A stretch of 64,000 nt of DNA from Bordetella petrii (GTDB lineage: Bacteria > Pseudomonadota > Gammaproteobacteria > Burkholderiales > Burkholderiaceae_B). A program made the translations under genes and the position numbers. This document shows positions 60,675 to 64,000 of the stretch, piece by piece. Numbering within the stretch: the stretch's first letter is position 1; each line of letters opens with the position of its first letter. Location of the stretch: NCBI RefSeq assembly GCF_000067205.1, contig NC_010170.1, positions 1 through 64,000 of the forward strand. The letters run 5' to 3'. The notes under the pieces are model-generated. The model was not told where the DNA came from. It did not search any database and saw nothing but the letters and a program-made list of their open reading frames with translations.

Positions 60675-61646
60675 TCAGTTGACGGTGGCGCCGGATACCT
60701 TGACGACCTCGGCCCACTTGCGGATTTCATCGTCCAGAAACTGTCCGTATTCGGCGGGCGTCATCCAGTCGGCATCGAAGCCCTGTTGCGCGAACTGCTT
60801 CTGCAGATCGGGACGGCCCAGCACTTTCTGCAGCGCCGCGCTCAGCTTCTGCACCACGGCGTCGGGCGTGCCGGCCGGGGCCATCAGGCCGTTCCAGGCC
60901 GTGGCCTCGTAGCCGTCCAGGCCCGACTCGGCCACGGTGGGCACGTCCGGGGCAGCCGGCGAGCGCGCGGCGCTGGTGACGGCCAGGGCGCGCAGCTTGC
61001 CGTCTTTTACATAGGGCATGGACGACAGCATGGTGTTGAACATGATGTCTGCCTGGCCGCCCATGACATCGGTCATCGCCGGCGCGCTGCCGCGGTAGGG
61101 CACGTGCACCATGCGAGTGCCGGCCATAGTGTTGAACAATTCGGCCGACAGGTGGGTGGATTGCCCGTTGCCCGACGAGGCGAAGGTCAGTTTGCCGGGC
61201 GAGGCCTTGGCCAGCGCGATCAGCTCGCGGACATTCTGCGCGGGCAGGTCCGGGCGCGTCACGATAACCAGCGGGCCCTTGGTCAGCAGCGAGATCGGCG
61301 CGAAGCTCTTGCGCGTGTCGTAGCCCAGGTTTTTGAACAGCGACATATTGATGGCGTGCGCCGTGGTGGCCAGCAGCAGCGTGTAGCCATCGGGCGCGCT
61401 CTTGGCCACCATGTCGGCGCCGATGTTGCCGCCCGCGCCCGAGCGGTTGTCGACGATGACCGTCTGGCCGAGTTCGTCGCCCAGTCCTTGCGCCACCGTG
61501 CGGGCCACGATGTCGGTGGGGCCGCCCGGCGGATAGGGCACGACCAGGGTGACGGGCTTGTCGGGCCACGTCGCGGCGGCGGCCGCGGTATTGGCCGCCA
61601 GGACGATGGCGGCCAGGGCGGCGCGCCAGACAGGAATTGCAGGCAT
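60675..61646 (-). CDS. Bug-family (tripartite tricarboxylate) binding protein
   Basis: 323 residues. Signal peptide MPAIPVWRAALAAIVLAANTA, then WPDKPVTLVVPYPPGGPTDIVAR, NRSGAGGNIG, APDGYTLLL, VPYRGSAPAM and APDVPTVAES. GGAGGAGA precedes the ATG. Second Bug protein of the operon; two different ones flanking the ADP-forming synthetase suggest related substrates or different transport states. Confidence 0.93.
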   Translation of the reverse strand: MPAIPVWRAALAAIVLAANTAAAAATWPDKPVTLVVPYPPGGPTDIVARTVAQGLGDELGQTVIVDNRSGAGGNIGADMVAKSAPDGYTLLLATTAHAINMSLFKNLGYDTRKSFAPISLLTKGPLVIVTRPDLPAQNVRELIALAKASPGKLTFASSGNGQSTHLSAELFNTMAGTRMVHVPYRGSAPAMTDVMGGQADIMFNTMLSSMPYVKDGKLRALAVTSAARSPAAPDVPTVAESGLDGYEATAWNGLMAPAGTPDAVVQKLSAALQKVLGRPDLQKQFAQQGFDADWMTPAEYGQFLDDEIRKWAEVVKVSGATVN

Positions 61647-61716
61647 GAGTCTCTCCTCCGTCCTCGCGGGACGTTATTGTTGGTGGGGGAAATAAGGCCG
61701 CCGTCGCGGCCGCGCA

Positions 61717-62085
61717 TCAAGGCGGGCGGCACGCCTCGAACGTGAGCAGCACGTGGCCGTTCAACTCGGCCGCGCGGCCGCTGACCGCCTGTCCAATGGC
61801 GATGCCTGCATCGGCATGCCCCATCAGCGTCACGTTTTCGCGCAGCCGCACCAGCACCAGCACATAGGGCGCCAGCGCGCGCCACCGGGCATCGGGCGCG
61901 CGGTGTACTTCGCTGCGGGCGATGACTGTGCCTGCGCCCTCGGCGCGGCGCCAGCGCAATGCCGTGCCGCCGCAAGACGCGCAGGCGTATGGGCGCAAGG
62001 CCCACCAGGCGCCGCAGTCGTCACAGCGCTGCAAGTCAAGCGGGTGGCGATCGCGCTCGGGGTGGTTGATCGGGTTCGTGCTCAT
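61717..62085 (-). CDS. DUF35 OB-fold/zinc-ribbon protein (thiolase partner)
   Basis: 122 residues: rubredoxin-like zinc ribbon C21-x2-C24 and C35-x2-C38 followed by an OB-fold. Such proteins pair with thiolase-like enzymes (for example steroid side-chain aldolases, Ltp/DUF35) and bind CoA. The ATG overlaps the thiolase stop (ATGA), a close coupling that supports a complex. Confidence 0.9.
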   Translation of the reverse strand: MSTNPINHPERDRHPLDLQRCDDCGAWWALRPYACASCGGTALRWRRAEGAGTVIARSEVHRAPDARWRALAPYVLVLVRLRENVTLMGHADAGIAIGQAVSGRAAELNGHVLLTFEACRPP

Positions 62086-63236
62086 GCCGCGCCCTCTGCC
62101 TGCAGCACCAGGCTGACATGCGCCGACAGCACGCCGCCGTCGGCGTGCACCAGCGCGCGGCGGCGCGGCGCGATCTGGCGTTCGCCGGCGCGGCCCGCCA
62201 GCTGGGTGCAGGCCTCGACCACATGAGCCAGGCCGCCCGCCACGCCGGAATGGCCGAACGACAGCAGGCCGCCATGCGTGTTCAGCGGCAGCGGGCCCGT
62301 GGCGGCGAAATCGCCGCGCTGCAGGCGCGCCCCCGCGCCGCCGCGCGGCGCATAGCCCAGTTCTTCCAGCAGCATGATCAGGGTGATGGTGAACGAGTCA
62401 TAGATCGCCAGGTAGTCGATCTGGCTGGCGTCTACCCGCGCTTCGGCCAGGGCGCGGGCGCACGCGCGCGCGGCGCCGGTATCCAGCACGTCGCGCATGG
62501 CCGACAGGTGCTGGTGGCGGTGGGCCTGGCCCCCGCCCGTTACCTGCACCGGGCCTTCGTCCACGCTGAGCACCAGGGCCGCCGCGCCATCCGAGATGGG
62601 GCAGCAGTCCAGCAAGTGCAGCGGCGTGGCGATGGGGCGCGAGGCCAGCACCTGTTCCACGGTGATGGGTTCGCGCAGGTGCGCATGCGGATGGCCGGCG
62701 GCGTTGTGCCGCATCAGCGCGGCGAAGCCCGCCATGGCGTCGCGGCGGGTGCCTGTGTGGTGCATGTAGGCCGACGCCAGCAGGGCGTAATACGCGGGCA
62801 CCGAGGCGCCGTTGGGCACTTCGGTATCCGCCTCGCCCACCTGCGCCAGCGTCTGGATAGAGGTATCGACGGCCTGGCCGGTCAGGCGGTTTTCGCCGGC
62901 CACCACCAGGATGCGCCGGCAGGTGCCGGCGCGCAACAGTTCGCGCGCCAGCATGACCATGGCCGCGCCAGTGGCCCCGCCCATCTGCATGCCGTGCGCA
63001 TAGCACGGGTCCAGGCCCAGCTTTTCACTGAGCAGCGTGCCCAGCATCAAGTGCGGAAACGTGGTGGCATAGCCGCACAGCACGCCGTCGATATCGGCGC
63101 GCGCCAGGCCCGATTGCGCCAGCGCGCGGTTGGCCGCCTCGGCCATCAGGTCCAGCGCGCTCATGCCTTCATGGCGGCCGAAGCGCGTGGTGGCGGCAGC
63201 CTGCACATAGGCGCGCCGGCAATCGCCGTTACGCAT
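62082..63236 (-). CDS. Thiolase-like protein lacking the nucleophilic cysteine
   Basis: 384 residues of the SCP-x/lipid-transfer thiolase branch. The C-terminal histidine motif is present (NTHGGLLSFGHSGVAGG), but the N-terminal segment where true thiolases have the acyl-accepting cysteine reads AHGMQMGGATGAA, without Cys. Members of this group with a DUF35 partner act as retro-aldolases on CoA esters. The start overlaps the iclR stop by 8 nt. Confidence 0.87.
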   Translation of the reverse strand: MRNGDCRRAYVQAAATTRFGRHEGMSALDLMAEAANRALAQSGLARADIDGVLCGYATTFPHLMLGTLLSEKLGLDPCYAHGMQMGGATGAAMVMLARELLRAGTCRRILVVAGENRLTGQAVDTSIQTLAQVGEADTEVPNGASVPAYYALLASAYMHHTGTRRDAMAGFAALMRHNAAGHPHAHLREPITVEQVLASRPIATPLHLLDCCPISDGAAALVLSVDEGPVQVTGGGQAHRHQHLSAMRDVLDTGAARACARALAEARVDASQIDYLAIYDSFTITLIMLLEELGYAPRGGAGARLQRGDFAATGPLPLNTHGGLLSFGHSGVAGGLAHVVEACTQLAGRAGERQIAPRRRALVHADGGVLSAHVSLVLQAEGAA

Positions 63237-63999
63237 GGGGCAGCCACGCGCGTTCGATTTCGCGTGCCTCGTGTGACAGTGCCTGCGCCAACTCCTGTTC
63301 GCGCGATTCAATGCGTTCGTTCAGCGCGGCCACGCTCAGCGCCGCGATCGCCCGTCCGCTGGGCCCGCGCACCGCCACGCCCAGGCCGCCCATCTTTTCC
63401 ACTACCACGTCCAGCAGCATGGCGTGCCCCAGCGCGCGGGCGCGCTGCGTGGCCAGATCCAGGTCGCGCTCGGGATAGCGCGGGTACTTGATCGCCAGTC
63501 GCTGGCGCACCATGGGCAGCACCGCGCGGGACTCGGATTCGTCCAGCGTCGACAGCAAGGCCAGGCTGCCGGCCCCCACGCCCAGCGGCCGGCGGCTGCC
63601 CACCTCGAGGTAGTTGGCGCGGATCGGGTAGTCGCCGAAGCACAGGTCCAGGCAGACGGATTCCCAGCCCATCGGCAGCGACAGGATGACCGTGTCGCCG
63701 AAGCGGCGCGCCAGCCGGATCAGGGCGGGCCGCGCCAGCGCCCGCACGTCCAGCCCATCGACCATGGCATGGTGCATGGCGTACACCTGCGGGCCCAGCA
63801 TGTAATGCTTGCTGACCGGGTCGCGCTCGACAAAGCCCTCGGCTTCCAGGTCTTTCAGGATGCGCCGCGCCGTGGAAATATCCAGCGCGGCGCTCTGCGC
63901 GATGTCGGTCAGCCGGTGCACGCGCCGGTCGGACAGGCTGGCCAGCACGCGGCAAGTCTTCTTCGTGGCGGAAACAGTGGTGACGTCTGGCGTTGGCAT
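63229..63999 (-). CDS. IclR-family transcriptional regulator
   Basis: 256 residues: N-terminal winged helix (ATKKTCRVLASLSDRRVHRL, then SAALDISTARRILKDLEAEGF) and the IclR effector-binding GAF-like domain, with VGAGSLALLS. First gene of the 13-kb minus-strand operon and overlapping the thiolase gene, so it probably controls the operon. The ATG is 1 base from the window edge; a longer N-terminus beyond the window cannot be excluded. Confidence 0.9.
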   Translation of the reverse strand: MPTPDVTTVSATKKTCRVLASLSDRRVHRLTDIAQSAALDISTARRILKDLEAEGFVERDPVSKHYMLGPQVYAMHHAMVDGLDVRALARPALIRLARRFGDTVILSLPMGWESVCLDLCFGDYPIRANYLEVGSRRPLGVGAGSLALLSTLDESESRAVLPMVRQRLAIKYPRYPERDLDLATQRARALGHAMLLDVVVEKMGGLGVAVRGPSGRAIAALSVAALNERIESREQELAQALSHEAREIERAWLPHA

Positions 64000-64000
64000 G

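Overview
The window looks like the origin-proximal start of a chromosome from a GC-rich betaproteobacterium of the Alcaligenaceae (Bordetella/Achromobacter type). Base 1 is the dnaA start codon, followed by dnaN and gyrB. The gene complement (Bug-type binding proteins, TAXI/TRAP transport, many LysR/IclR regulators, AtuA-type genes, Smg, GluQ) is typical of that family. This is inference from gene content; no rRNA is present and no tRNA was recognised. oriC itself would lie upstream of base 1.

Layout. 1-5.1 kb: replication core dnaA-dnaN-gyrB. 5.1-6.9 kb: a hipBA toxin-antitoxin pair with an AT-rich operator region. 7-9.6 kb: isochorismatase-like hydrolase and pirin, with a divergent LysR regulator. 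9.6-12.9 kb: biotin operon bioA-bioF-bioD, without bioB. 13.4-14.2 kb: thioesterase and acylphosphatase. 14.3-20.5 kb: FMN alpha-hydroxy-acid dehydrogenase, a GAF-LytTR regulator, and a trio of exported serine hydrolase, outer-membrane protein and exported serine hydrolase. 20.6-24.8 kb: AraC/GyrI regulator, BMP-type binding protein, ketopantoate reductase, NAD(P)-binding protein and a nucleoside deoxyribosyltransferase-like protein. 25.5-29.5 kb: ribB under an FMN riboswitch, a SET-domain methyltransferase, and an Lrp regulator divergent from an acetolactate-synthase large subunit. 29.6-33.6 kb: CoA-transferase, Bug protein, enoyl-CoA hydratase and LysR. 34.2-41.7 kb: aldehyde dehydrogenase, SDR, topoisomerase III and a large membrane protein. 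43.3-50.7 kb: gluQ-smg, a TAXI-TRAP transporter, a D-threonine aldolase-like enzyme and an acetylornithine-type aminotransferase. 50.9-64 kb: one long minus-strand catabolic operon headed by an IclR regulator (thiolase/DUF35 pair, two Bug proteins, ADP-forming acyl-CoA synthetase, AtuA pair, SDR, acyl-CoA dehydrogenase, APH-fold protein, AMP-forming acyl-CoA synthetase). It resembles acyclic-terpene (Atu) clusters but lacks the biotin-dependent carboxylase.

The most striking signal is a family of hairpin repeats (arms GGTGTCTGAC/GTCAGACACC, a single A-A or T-T mismatch, a 2-3 bp GC stem, a 3-4 nt loop). They occur in five clusters, each abutting the 3' end of a gene, and four of the five lie between convergent genes. 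Three clusters are tandem arrays with exact periods of 103, 159 and 183 bp.

An IS110-family element (42036-43257, 1222 bp) sits exactly in the loop of one such hairpin, between two copies of a CT dinucleotide (AG on the + strand). Its non-coding end can be folded by eye into a bridge-RNA-like structure: a 5' stem-loop, then a target loop, then a donor loop. The guide segments match the repeat target (7 and 5 nt) and the element's own ends (7 and 5 nt). Joining the element ends also creates a TTGACT-N17-TATCTT promoter. Together this is a readable case of RNA-guided insertion targeting a dispersed palindromic repeat.
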